From positions 62,001-126,000 of the forward strand of contig VCMS01000038.1 of the NCBI GenBank assembly GCA_022539475.1: a stretch of 64,000 nt of DNA, given 5' to 3'. A program made the position numbers and the translations under genes. Positions 22,420 through 33,059 of the stretch are shown here, in pieces. Below the pieces are notes generated by a model, which worked only from the letters and a program-made list of their open reading frames with translations, was not told the DNA's origin and did not search any database. This DNA comes from Gracilaria domingensis (Eukaryota; Rhodophyta; Florideophyceae; Gracilariales; Gracilariaceae). Positions within the stretch are counted from its first letter, which is position 1, and each line of letters starts with the position of its first letter.

Positions 22420-22790
22420 TTATCACGACTATATTCTCCGTGTCCATTGGAGATGTACTTCTCTTGTATCACAACCGGGAAAGGATGTGAGAGAACATCA
22501 ATATATCCCCAGTGGACGCTGAGAGGGAGGATGAACTACTCTACGTGCTACCATTGTTACCCATCCGGTGTCGAGTGGTGACATATTCTTTTTTTGTCAC
22601 AACCCACAAAGGATGTGACGGAAGAAGAACATGCCCCCAGTCGAGACAGAGGGTGAGCAACTCTAAGGACAATCACTAGTCCCTAGCTTGCCTCCACTGG
22701 CAATATCTTCCTGTTTTGCTATAACCATCGAGTGGGGTTATGGTGGAAGAGAAAAATATCGCCGGTCGAGGCGAGGTGGGTGGGGACTAT
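22420..22790. repeat. three diverged stem-loop units in tandem
   Basis: Three imperfect hairpins sit at about 22459-22494, 22586-22627 and 22708-22749, spaced 122-127 bases apart. The middle one pairs GTCACA with TGTGAC around AACCCAC, with outer TTCTT/AAGAA; the first pairs around ACCGGGAAAGG; the third pairs TAACC with GGTTA. Between them similar C-C-x-C-C and GTCGAG blocks recur. The unit is too diverged to be a recent tandem duplication, while the pairing is kept. Confidence 0.6.
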
Positions 22791-23005
22791 GTGAAGAGGG
22801 GACAGAGAGATGGAGCTTAAATAGTGGAAGGTGCGGAGGTGTATAGTAGATGTTTTGGCGGGAAATGGGATGAGGGAAACAGGGACAATCATGGTGCTGG
22901 ATATAGCCCGTGTGGTTGGACAGTGGGGGTGGACAGCACAGTTTAGCTCGATTGCACTGTATCGCAGCGGAAACTTCGATCCAACTACTACTTCTTCTTC
23001 TGAAG

Positions 23006-23935
23006 ATGTCGAACGGATACGTGAAGAATGAGGAGCTGTTGGCGCTGTTGGAGGGGGAGAAGGTACCGCAGACGCCGTGACCAAAGCGGGAAGAGGACGT
23101 GATTACGGCGGCTGGTCGGATGTCGCAGAAGAAGGAAGTGGCTGATGAAGGAAAGAAGTGTGAGGCGAGGAGAGAGGATGGTGATGAGGTGGAGAAGAGG
23201 GTAGAATTGGAGGTGGAGGGGGTCGCAATGGAGAGAAGGGGTGCGGTGCATCTGAGTCAGTTAGAGGTTGGAGACCAGATAGAGAATGGGGGCGGAGAGG
23301 GTGACAGGGAGATGCGGTTTGTGGGGGAGATGAAGGCGAGAGTGGGGATGTTGGGGTTGGTGATGAAGGAGCAACTGGACGATGGAATTGTGGAGATTGT
23401 AACGGAAATGGGCGGTGTGGTGCTGAGTGGGGGTGGTAGTGGTGTTTCGGTTGAGGCGATTTCGAGCCTGCGGAATTCGTTGTCGGTATTGGGAGTGGAG
23501 ATGAGAAATCATGTGTATGGGATAGTGGAGTGTGCGGGAAGGGAGGTTGGAGAGTTGCGGGAGGAGAATAGGGTTCTGAACGAGAGGTTGGACGTGCTGG
23601 AGAAGGAGGTGAAGGAGCTGTGCAAGAGGCAAAGATTGGTGGAAGAGGAAACGGTGAAAGGAGGTGTGGAGGGAAAGACGGAGAAGGAAAGTGTGGGAAG
23701 GGTGGCGGTGCAGAAGGGGTCTCCTGTGACACCGAAGACAAAGGGTGGTGGGGTTGGGGATGGGAAGAGCCGTCTGAAGAAGAGGCGTAAGGAGATGAAA
23801 AAGGTGGTGGAGGAGGTGCCGCGGGAGGGAGTCGGAGCTCCGGTGGTGACTGGGTTTAGGAGTGCGGCGGAGGTAACGCGGACTGCTAAGGGGATTCTGA
23901 GGGGACAGGAGGAGAGAAGGATGGGAGGGATTTGA
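23006..23935 (+). CDS. acidic/glycine-rich coiled-coil protein of unknown function
   Basis: A frame of about 271 codons follows ATG 23120 (MSQKKEVADEG). It contains a clear heptad region (LREENRVLNERLDVLEKEVKEL) at about residues 155-185, then a lysine-rich segment (RLKKRRKEMKKVVEEV) near 220, and glutamate/glycine-rich DNA around both. A separate ATG at 23006 opens MSNGYVKNEELLALLEGEK and stops at 23,080. A 66-nt intron with GT at 23063 and CAG at 23126-23128 would join this 19-codon exon in frame to KKEVADEG, removing the first three codons of the longer frame. The donor is weak (GTACCG). No family recognised. The plus strand here is strongly G/A-rich, so open frames on the opposite strand are compositional shadows. 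Confidence 0.35.
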
Positions 23936-24384
23936 AGCCGTTTTGGGGCGAGGCGGGTATACGAGAAGGGGGAGGGTTGTCCACCTGACTTCTACAAAAT
24001 GACGTTTGCGGAGACGGAGAGAGAGGATGCGAACGCGTGATGGGCGAGAAATGGGTAAATAGCGGGGTTGGTGTGGACTGGGAAGAAGTGATGGGATGAT
24101 TGAGGTGGGATGAGTTGCGATTGGCATTGCAACATGGGAGAAAGTGGAAAGGCAAACCAGCACGAGTGCAGTTTTGAGAGAGGGTCGCGGAAAAGAGTGA
24201 ATGGGGTGGTGCGGCGAAGTAGAACCTCTACAAAAAGTAGGGACCCAAGAACTAAACTGCGCGAAATGGAATTTAATATTCCAAAATTTCTTAATTTTTT
24301 GAGTGCCAGCCTCTGTTACCCGCTCGCGCGCCCCAAATAGCCCCAAAACTAGCTTATTTTCCAAAGCGAACAGACTATATTCTA

Positions 24385-24664
24385 CTTTGCAGAACACAGA
24401 CGTTCGTTGTGTCGGTTTGTTTTGCTGCCTTTGGTTGTGTTCTTCAGCGTTCTGCGACTGCGAATTGATGACTCGTTCGTGAGATTTGCCATTCTGCTTC
24501 AGAGCGTCATGCCGTGCGCGCAGAACGTGACGGTGGTGCTGACGTTGCAGAATCGGCCGAATGCGGCGGCGGTGGCTGCTCGATTGCTGTTGGCGGTTTA
24601 TGTGATAGACGTCGTGCCCATTGCTTTGAGGCTGACGCTTTTTCTCGCCGCTTCGGGACTTTGA
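24385..24664 (+). pseudogene. PIN-like auxin carrier, C-terminal fragment
   Basis: About 85 codons, open without interruption, that match the final helices of PIN-like/auxin efflux carriers: RFVLLPLVVFFS (the helix after the cytosolic loop), then FAILLQSVMPCAQNVTVVLTL, which holds the family's MP-x-AQN motif, and a last hydrophobic pair (VAARLLLAVYVIDVVPIALRL). It lacks the N-terminal helices. The preceding TTCTACTTTGCAG at 24380-24392 resembles a splice acceptor. The 5' portion of a carrier of the same family, missing exactly this part, lies at 6.36-7.19 kb on the same strand. Confidence 0.6.
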
Positions 24665-24832
24665 GCGTGAGCCACATGCCACTGGTTGTAAACCAAGATA
24701 GGGAATAAGATTTTGGCCTCGCAGCGGCAGGCAGGCCGACTTTGGATGTGGCGGCGTTCATTTTGTACTCCAGATTGCAACGAACGACTTAGCGTAGGCA
24801 ATGTACAGACGAGCATTTCATGCTTGCTGCCT

Positions 24833-24863
24833 GCCGGTGGAGATGCTCTTAGAGCATCTCCAC
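24833..24863. repeat. near-perfect palindrome GGTGGAGATGCTCT
   Basis: Arms of 15 bases (CGGTGGAGATGCTCT) around a single base. GAGCATCTCCA-type ends are known from plant MITEs, so this may be a fused pair of MITE ends. No gene is supported between 24,665 and 25,110. Confidence 0.55.
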
Positions 24864-25114
24864 CGACGAGAGTGTCATGCGTTTAAATGCAGAAGCATGT
24901 AACGTCTGCCGTGAGGTAAAATGCATCTCGGAAGTCGAAGACGTAAAGACGGAAAGAACGAAACACGGCAGGACTTGTCAAGAACCGTCAAAACAAAAAT
25001 ACGCTCGACTCTTCATACACGTGGTGTAAAACCGGAAACGAGAGGAGCACCACCTTGCAGCTCTCGACACAACACGACGCGTCGTAGCACATCCAACACG
25101 CCGTAGAAGATAAG

Positions 25115-26219
25115 CGTGAGCCGTCAGCATTCAGATGCCCGCGCCAATCGACAGACCGCCCGCAAAGCTCCAGCTCCAAAAGTTATGGCGCTCGTGGCAG
25201 CGTCTCGTGCAAAAGGGCGTGCCATACAACAACCGGCGCATGTCACTCTCCCGCGTCTTCGCAATATGGGCACTCAAACTCGTCACAGTGCACGTAATCA
25301 ACGTCTTGCTCCGTGTATCAAGTCCGCAACGCGCCGCCCATTCATACAGAACCAGGGCTTCGTTCGCCACTGACACACACTTCTGACACGGCCGACACTT
25401 GATTTTCTGCGTTTCTCCCGGACGATCGAGGTCAAAGTACCTGCGAAACGTTCTTGATGTCGCGCAGAATGTCATTGCAAAACATGAACCGGAGCCTAAG
25501 ATGACTGGCTCCTATCTGCAACGGGTCATTCTACAAGGCATGAGAAAAGAAAGGTTTGAAGAACGAGCCAAGATAAAGCTCGCCGCCATTTGACAAGCTA
25601 TTGAGGCTACTGCGCCGAATGTTGCCTATGCGGAGACGAGTCATATGTTTGTCAAGACATTTGCAGACGTTGTTTTACATCACTTGGCAGATAGCGCCAA
25701 CATCACCGTCGTCATTCTGCACAGACCTGCCAGAGATTCAGTATAGTCGCAACTGCGTATATGATGGTTTTCACCTGCTCACTCGGGCAAGAACGTACGG
25801 TACTACGACCTCAACGACGTTCACGACAGTGATCGCCATGTCTCGTACTCCACGAATTCATCCATCCAATCGACTCCCTCATCGGATACAATTCCGATGT
25901 ACTACAACGCGGTCTCAAACTCAAGAGACTGATTGAGAATAAGCACCGGGAAGGAGTGTAGAACAACGTTCATGTCATTGAAACATGGCTCCAATCTGTT
26001 TCTGGAGCTGAAAATGGTGTCCAACGCTTTCTCTTCTCCTTGGGGGTGAAGACCGATCTGCATAGACTGGCGCAACTCAAGACGTTGGATATCAATGCCA
26101 GAGATGTCAAGAAGGACAAGTTCGTCAGAATAGCAACCATTGATGATGTAGATGCGTTAATTCAACACATGCTCAACAAGTTACCGTTGCCACGACAAGC
26201 CCTACAAGGGCCAGCGTAA
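25115..26219 (+). pseudogene. P-loop sulfotransferase-like pseudogene
   Basis: From 25,399 one frame reads FCVSPGRSRSKYLRNVLDVA, a 5'-phosphosulfate binding loop of the PAPS sulfotransferase fold, then KHEPEPKMTG and a helical stretch. It is cut by TGA at 25591-25593 and resumes with NVAYAETSHMFVKTFADVVL and ITVVILHRPARDSV, the second strand-loop where the 3'-phosphate is normally held. A TAG at 25744-25746 interrupts it again. Later pieces in changed frames (GKNVRYYDLNDVHDS, VLQRGLKLKRLIENKH, ARDVKKDKFVRIATIDDVDALI) continue the same protein to 26,219, with one more TAG near 25,959. Sulfotransferases of this kind modify polysaccharides or small molecules. A hydrophobic segment upstream (25,240-25,320) could be its membrane anchor. 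Three stops plus frame changes make it non-functional. Family placement is from motif pattern. Confidence 0.6.
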
Positions 26220-26361
26220 CATATAACGTATCGTTACTTTTCTAACAATTTACCTGCTTTCTTCACCGTAACTCCTCACACGCCAACTAACGGTACCTGC
26301 CGCAATGATACGAGAGTACATACTCAGTCCACCTCGACCTCGCACTTCGAGTGTGGAAGTA

Positions 26362-27524
26362 TCAGTCCTGCTTGGAAACGCTCTCAACGGCATCGTTGAT
26401 TGCATCAGCTACGTATTCAACCGTAACTCGTACATTACTGGTCATATAGATGTGATATTTCTCTCTCATGATCGCAACTTGCTGACTCTTCAGTCCCGTA
26501 AAACTGAACATACCAATTTGATTCACGATATGATCCCAGTTCCCCGGTGCCTCATTCTTGCTCAACGCGTCTCTCAGTCGAGTCCTCATCGTCTGAATAC
26601 GCGCCGACATCTTCTCCAGATCCATTTCCCACTGTCGGAACGATTCCTTGTCGGACATTATTGCAGCCGCGATACGAGCTCCGTGTAACTGAGGGTTGCT
26701 GTACATGGCCCGGATCAACTGCTTTAGTTGGCTTCTGACTGCAGTTAATGATTCTGATGATGACATTATTACGTTGAGTGCTCCAACGCGTTCGCCATAC
26801 ATTCCTATGTTCTTCGCGTACGATTGAGCGACAAAATGTCAATTCCAGACTCAACAAAAAATTCTAGTAGACCAGGCATCAGTGTCCCGGGTCCCGGAAA
26901 CAAAGCCTTGATAGGCGTTATCAAAGAATGGAACAAGTTTCTTCGATTTAACGACTTCAAGGATGCGTTGCCAGTCAGCTTTTGAATGGTCTGCACCCGC
27001 GAGATTATGAGCACATTCATGGAACACAGCGATGATCCTTCGATTGCAGTGCTCAAATCTTGTAACAGTCCTTCAATGTCATCTGCTCGCGTGTTGGGTT
27101 CAAAGTAGCGATATTTTTTGGTTGGAGGTAGTTCGGCCTGTGGAACCACCTTTCGATGATTCGACCACTTCGGGTTGGGAATAAACACGAGATGATTTCC
27201 GATAAAATTAGCTATGTACGCAAAGCCAACCCGAAGCGCCCCAGTACCTGAGAGAGCCTGTACGGTGACGACACGGTTCTCTTTGAGAGCGCTACTATTA
27301 TAACCGAGTATAAGCCGTGCGGAATGATAATTGAAATTTGTCAAACCGTCTTGCGGCAAGTATTCATGAGTAGTGGAAGGATCGTTTGCAAACTCTTGTT
27401 CAAAGCACTTAACGATTGGTAGCACGAAGGGCGATCTATCATCCGTACGGTGTGCACCCACTTCAACGTTTACCTAGTTTGGGAAGGGGTCTGCTAGATA
27501 TTCGGCAGATGTAGAGAGTGTCAT
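26362..27524 (-). pseudogene. aspartate aminotransferase pseudogene
   Basis: Minus-strand remnants cover the whole enzyme. ATG at 27524 opens MTLSTSAEYLADPFPN, then a TAG (27475-27477) replaces the expected lysine codon before VNVEVGAHRTDD. The frame 27,461-26,805 runs through LPQDGLTNFN and LSGTGALRVG. Near 27,045 the coding signal shifts to another frame (FHECAHNLAGADHSKADW, FFDNAYQGF with the PLP-contacting Asp and Tyr), shifts back near 26,865, and changes once more near 26,820, where SYAKNIG keeps the PLP-binding lysine. The frame 26,802-26,362 has MYSNPQLHGARI and WDHIVNQIGMFSFTG. About nine residues are missing near the C-terminus. The enzyme exchanges amino groups between aspartate and glutamate. 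At least five lesions, yet most active-site residues survive, so inactivation is fairly recent. Confidence 0.85.
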
Positions 27525-27555
27525 CAATCATCGTGCCAATGAACGAATTTTCTCT

Positions 27556-28850
27556 TCAAAACGAAATCATGTCTATTCCAAGAGCCCATCTCGCTGCCTT
27601 ATTACACGCAATAAGCCCTTGCGATGCAGCTTCCTCGTAACCAGTGGTACCGCACACACGCTGTCCTGCAAAGTATGAACCATCGACGTTCTTGCTCATC
27701 AAGGTAGTGTGCAACTGGGTCGCTGGGATATTAATCGTAGTCAACACTGTACGCCGGACGCATCATAGTAGCGTTCTCCAATTTCGTAATGGTGCGCGGT
27801 ACTTCAAGTTGGACATCTTCTGGTAGATCAGTGCTAAGCACTTGTATATAAAGCTCCGGAATGGTTCGACCTTCAGGTTCAATAAAGATCTGATGCGAAA
27901 GCTTATCGGAAAATCGAACAATCTTGTCCCCTATACTGGGACAATACCGAGGTACGGTAGATTCCATAAAGCCAACGTACTTGAGATGCAGACTTTGCTG
28001 CATCATGTGATATGTGCGGGGTGATGTTCGCGTGAGATAGTAGGGCATTGTTTCTCGTGGATTCCAGTCCGATGGGTCAAAACTGAACCAATGATCGTGT
28101 TAATCGTAGGCTCGGCTCCACTACAGAGTAGTTGACGGACCGAGAGTGAACTCGAGGTGGCGTACCAGTCTTCGATCTGCCGGTCTCAAAACTCAGGTCT
28201 GCTAAAGTTTGTGTGAGCCCAAGGGCCGGACGTTTGCCAGAGCGACCTGCAGGCATGCTGCGGGCGCCAACCCAAATGGTACACTACAAAAAGGTTCCTG
28301 TGGTAATGACAACACTTTTTGTTCGAAAGGCGTCACCGAAGAAGGTGGTCACGCCAACGATGTCATCGTTATCACCCATGACAAGGTCATGGACCATGCT
28401 TTCTTTGATGTCAAGGAAAGGAGTGAACGCACGCTGGTTTAGCACATGCGTCATCATCTGCGAGTACTCTTTCTTATCTGTCTGTGCGCGCAAGAGCCAC
28501 ACAGCAGGACACTTCCAACGGTTTAAAATGCGGCGTTGCAAACGTGTTCTTTCGGCAATGCGTCCAATCCCGCCGGCTAATGCATCGGTCTCATGTACCA
28601 AGTGAGACTTATCAGGACTAACTACGGCAGGGTTACAAGAGTGGCAGGGAATCTTATCGAAATGCATGGTAAGCAAGAGGGTTCTTGTGCAGAGCTTCGA
28701 AGCAGCTATAGCAGCTGCACAGCCACAATGTCTGGCACCTATAACAATCACATCGTAGCTGGTTGGATGCCAGTCTATCTGACGCGGTTCCCGGCGAAGC
28801 AGAGCTGTTGGTCGTGTCTCTCGCCTGCGCGGGGCAGCTCAGCCTGAGAT
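27556..28850 (-). pseudogene. mnmG: MnmG/GidA (MTO1-type) tRNA modification enzyme pseudogene
   Basis: Minus-strand remnants of the FAD-dependent enzyme that installs the 5-carboxymethylaminomethyl group on wobble uridine of organellar tRNAs. The N-terminus has YDVIVIGARHCGCAAA (dinucleotide-binding glycine motif with GAGHAGC altered to GARHCGC), CNPAVVSPDKSHLVHE, NRWKCPAVW and VITTGTFL. A TAG at 28284-28286 follows. The same frame then continues with GRSKTGTPPRVHSRSVNYS, and a frame change near 28,080 leads to YYLTRTSPRTYHMM, PRYCPSIGDKIVRF and LSTDLPEDVQLE. A further change before 27,747 gives YFAGQRVCGTTGYEEAASQGLIA. The C-terminal helical domain, some 200 residues, is absent. An arginine-rich stretch before the first strand could be a mitochondrial leader. 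It lies head to tail with the aspartate aminotransferase pseudogene, 32 bases apart. Confidence 0.85.
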
Positions 28851-28859
28851 TGGCTGACG

Positions 28860-29335
28860 GCGAGGGCGATCATCCCATCATTTGTCCATGAAGGTGGCTG
28901 GGGTAGTGTTCATAAGGGTGGCTATACAATGAAAGAGCTTTTGGGTGTAGGGCGATGCTAATGAGCTGTGCCAACGTAGACGGTTATTGCGGAGGCTGGG
29001 ATTCGAATGGTAGGAAGTTCAGATTGCGGGACGGTAGTCTGCTTGTGCAGGAGGCGAGTGAGGAAAGCGCCCAACGGGCGCCTGAACAGACAAAACACAG
29101 CGATAAATTTGATTCAAAGGTAGGGCATGGTTGTGGACTACACCGGGAAGTGGCCGAAGGTGTACTGCCGTGGACCAGGGTGGCCCCTTTCCGGACGGCC
29201 GTGAATCCGTTGACCGCCAGTCGAACATGTTCGGTACCAAATAAAAAATCTCAAAAAATCACTCGTTGGCACAAGGCCATCCCGAGGGTACTATTCGGCA
29301 CTCATTGCTTTTTTTTAACACTTTGAGGACGTTTT
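28860..29335. other. spacer between MnmG remnant and gypsy element
   Basis: No supported gene. A copy of the 5' end of the gypsy element may start here but I found no long terminal repeat or primer-binding site. Confidence 0.35.
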
Positions 29336-32300
29336 TTGAACCGATTTGGCCGAGAAACACTGTTCATAGGGTTGTCAGACGGAAGCGTCGATGAAAATGA
29401 CTCCTCTCCGGAGGAAGTAGACCTTGTTGGCTCACCACTTTACCGCGACCCTGTCCTCACTATCCCGATCAGAGACGAAGTAGTTCTGCTTCTTTTAGCC
29501 GAATGCCAGTCCGTTACTGACTTCTTGGACGTGCGGGTTCAATTGCGACATCCAGTACCATCACCCGCGCATCCCCCTCATCTAGAACCACAAAACCTAC
29601 CGCTCGACCGCGTAGGAATGCTGGAGGACGACGATTCCGGCAGTTATGTCATAGCATTTGAAGAAGAACTACCTCCGGACCACATCGACACCCAGACCCC
29701 GGGAGATGATGAACAATCACCAGGCCCAAGCCACGACAAAGAAATTGTAGCTGAGCCTACGTTCCCAGCACAGGACATTGAGTATTCTCTGCAAGATCCA
29801 ATTGCGCAAGATTCACTCGGTCGCACACTCGACCGACGTGACTAACCCCCCGACACCAAAAAGGAGGAGGGGATTCTAGAACGGATCTCTCATCTCCCAA
29901 AAGATAGACAGGTGGACCTCCTCGCTGTTCTGGATAACTTGAATGTCATAGCATGGTCCTTGTATGATCTTAGGCCCTCTGACGTGCCGGTAACGCACAG
30001 GTTTGACCTCAGTGTCGAGACCCCGATTCATTCGAAGGTCCGAAGGCTACTCCCAAAGCATGAAGACGTTGTTCGGAAAGAGGTTGACAAAAAGTTGACC
30101 GCCGGGATTATCAAGCCGTAAACCTCTCCTTAGTCCTTTCCAGTTGTCATCGCACATAAGAAGGATGGAAAGCCCCGGTTCTGTGTCGACTATCGGGGTC
30201 CGAACCAGGTCATGACGCCTGACAGGTGGCCCCTACAAAAAATGGGACAGATATTTGACGATTTGGGTGGTTGTTCGTTCTTCACGACCCTAGACCTTTT
30301 CTCCGGATACTGGCAGGTTCGCATGGCCCCTGACTGCAAAGAAATGACGACTTTTGTTTGTCGTCAAAGAACTTTCCAGTTTGAAGTCATGCCTTTTGGT
30401 CTCATGAATGCCCCAGCCACGTTTCAAAGGATGATGGACGCGGTCCTTCATGGGGTAGAGTTTGCTCGCGTCTATATAGACGACGTTGTCATCTTCTCGA
30501 GAAGCCTGGAAGAACATTTGTACCACCTTACCAGGATGCTCGAGATCCTTGCAAGTCATGTTCTGAAGATAAAAATATCCAAATGTGATTTCGCACAGCC
30601 CCGTATCAACTGCTTGGTCACGTCATCAACAAGGAAGGCACTTCGGTTGATCAAGACAAGATCGACGTCACCCAAAAGGCGCCCGAACCCTCGACGGTAA
30701 CCGAGCTCCGAAGTTTTCTCGCTCTAGCCAGTTATTATCGAAGGTTCATAAAGGATTTCGCGGATACGTCAGCAGTATTGCATGCTGCCACTACAAGGAA
30801 GGGAAAGCTGAGTTTCACCGATGAGATGAAGACCGCGTTTAATGATCTAAAGGGAAAGTTAGTATCCCCGCCGGTCTTGGCATTTCCCGACTTTGAGAAG
30901 CCTTTTAGAGTTGAAACCGATGCTTCTTCAGTCGCGCTTGGTGCCGTTCTGTCACTAAAGAAAGAGAACGGAATGTATCACCCAATTCAATTTGCCAGTC
31001 GCACGCTCAATGCCGCCGAGCGAAAGTATTCTACTTGAAAGGAGGCCCTAGCCGTGGTCTTTGCCTTGAAGAAGTTTCGCATGTATCTGCTCGGAGGTCT
31101 CCCCTTTGAGCTTGTTACGGACCACCAAGCTCTAAAGTACGCATTCCAAAAGAAGGACATTCACGGGGGCCTAGCCCGATAGATGGACCTGCTGGCGGAA
31201 TACGAGTTCGTCATAGTCTATATATCTGGCGACAAGAATCGGGCTGCCGACTATCTCTCTTGCTTTGCCGCTGGGGATCCGCCGGAGCCGGATGATGACG
31301 TGTCTGTTGTACGGAATGCAACGGACGAAGTCTATGACTTGGAGCCCTTCTGCGCACACATCAAGTTGTACCTTGCCGCCTTTTCTTTTCCTGAAGAAGA
31401 CCCTAAGATCCGCGCTTTAATTAAGAGGAATGCAAAGAAGTTCTTCCTTTGGGAAGGTCTCCTCTACCGCCGTACCAAGAAATAATTAAGAGTGGTACCC
31501 TCTGTAAGCAAGCGCCGTGGCATCCTCTCATCCTTTCATGATGACATAGGGCATTAGGACTTGGAGGCTACTAAGGATCTGGTCCAGTTCCGATTCTGGT
31601 GGCCTGGAATGTACCCCGACATCGTTTCATATGTTCGCAGTTGTGATGAGTGTCAGTTCACAACACCCCTGCTTAAGTACCAGCCAGGACAAAGAGCCCC
31701 ATTGACTGGACTATTTCATACATTCTCTGTGGACTTCGCCGGTCCTCTTCCGGCTACCAGAAATGGCAACCGTTTTGCTCTGATTGGCGTAGAACACATG
31801 ACAGGATGGCCTATTGCCGCGGCCTACGGTAATCAGACCTCTACCACCGTCATTCACTTTGTTCGATCTCAGATCGTTTCCCCGTTTGGTCCCCCACTGA
31901 CGATCGTGTCCGACAACTTCAGTTCTTTCAAAGCCAAGGCAGTCGAGGCATACATGGAGAGTAAGAAGATATCTCTCAAGCCCACCATGGCCTATGCCCC
32001 TATGTCTAATGGCCGTGCTGAAAGAATTATTGGCACCATCAAGAAATAAATTGCCAAAACGATCTTCAATAAGGGACAAGAATGGGATGACGCCCTCGAG
32101 CTGATACTTTACGGATACAGGAGGCGCCGGTTGGGTGGCGGGTTTTCTCCTTTTGAGATCATGTATGTCACAGTCTCACGGATGAGCTCAGACGACCTAC
32201 CCCCGCTCATCGTAGATTCAACCCCCACTAATCGTCATCATGAACTACTTTCAAATTCCGCAGGCAGAGCTTCCAGAGTGTTATCTCAACCCAATCGACA

Positions 32301-33059
32301 AGACGACCCCAAGTCCGTCACCGGTTCAACGTCGGTGATGAAGTCTTCGTGATACATGGGAAGGCTCTCAATAGTGGCCTGCCTTTCAGTCAAAATTCTA
32401 CGGACCCTGTAAGGTGGTTAAAGCCAGGCACCCCCGATATGTCCTAGTGTCCCCTCATAATCGCTACACTAGAGAAGGAGTCCACGCCCGCCGGCCGGCT
32501 CAAGGGTTATCACCGCCGACCAGTTCATCTGCAGGACGAGGTGGTAGCCACTATTACGGAAGGCGAAGACACCCCTGCCCCATATCCCACTCAGATCACT
32601 GTAATGCCACTCCGCGTTGACTACAATATCCTCACTGCACCTCATCTCTCGTGTCACTTTATCATTGGGGGGAAAAGCATACATTCATGGCTTAGCCCTT
32701 TGAACATCTCTATCCCAGAGGTGGAAAGGGTTACCTGGACGCTGACGCATGCCTCACTCGCCTTGTTCTCAATCTCTGGCCCTTTCTTGAGTCGTAGAGG
32801 AGGATCTATCCTAAGGACATTATTTCGACGTGTGCACCAGAACTACGGCAGTAATATCGAGCCAGAATTCGTGGTATACTTTTACCACCACGCAGTCTCC
32901 TTGCATGGGCATCTCCCAGAATCGCAACTCTACATACAAGAGACTCAGGACCATATTTCGCACTATGCTCGCACAGGAATCGCTCAGATACTCAGCTACA
33001 CCCCCGACCCAGAGAAGCTGGCAATACCCTTCCTCTTCCACTATACCACCGAGAATTAG
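29336..33059 (+). mobile_element. degenerate Ty3/gypsy retrotransposon, pol region
   Basis: Pieces in order: an acidic spacer of unknown function (29,336-29,845); the start of reverse transcriptase (29,912 on); palm motifs KDGKPRFCVDY, TTLDLFSGYWQV (first catalytic Asp) and YIDDVVIFS (YxDD box) in 30,170-30,590; connection/RNase H (FRVETDASSVALGAVL, 30,880-31,040); integrase with C-x-x-C (SCDECQ) and the DDE core (VDFAGPL, IVSDNFSSF, NGRAERIIG) up to 32,049; and a C-terminal tail to about 32,600 that overlaps a 172-codon frame of unknown nature. Stops interrupt the frame after GIIKP, before SFPVV, after KYST, before MDLL and after TIKK, and there is a one-base frame change near 30,600. No chromodomain and no flanking long terminal repeats were found. 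Non-functional. Confidence 0.85.

Noticed and set aside
23261-24682. Minus-strand open frame of 473 codons
   Set aside because: It is opposite a G/A-rich coding strand and consists of Pro, His, Ser and Leu runs; it is a compositional shadow of the coiled-coil and PIN fragments.
28209-28605. Plus-strand frames over 28.2-28.6 kb
   Set aside because: Antisense to the MnmG remnant, whose motifs are unmistakable.
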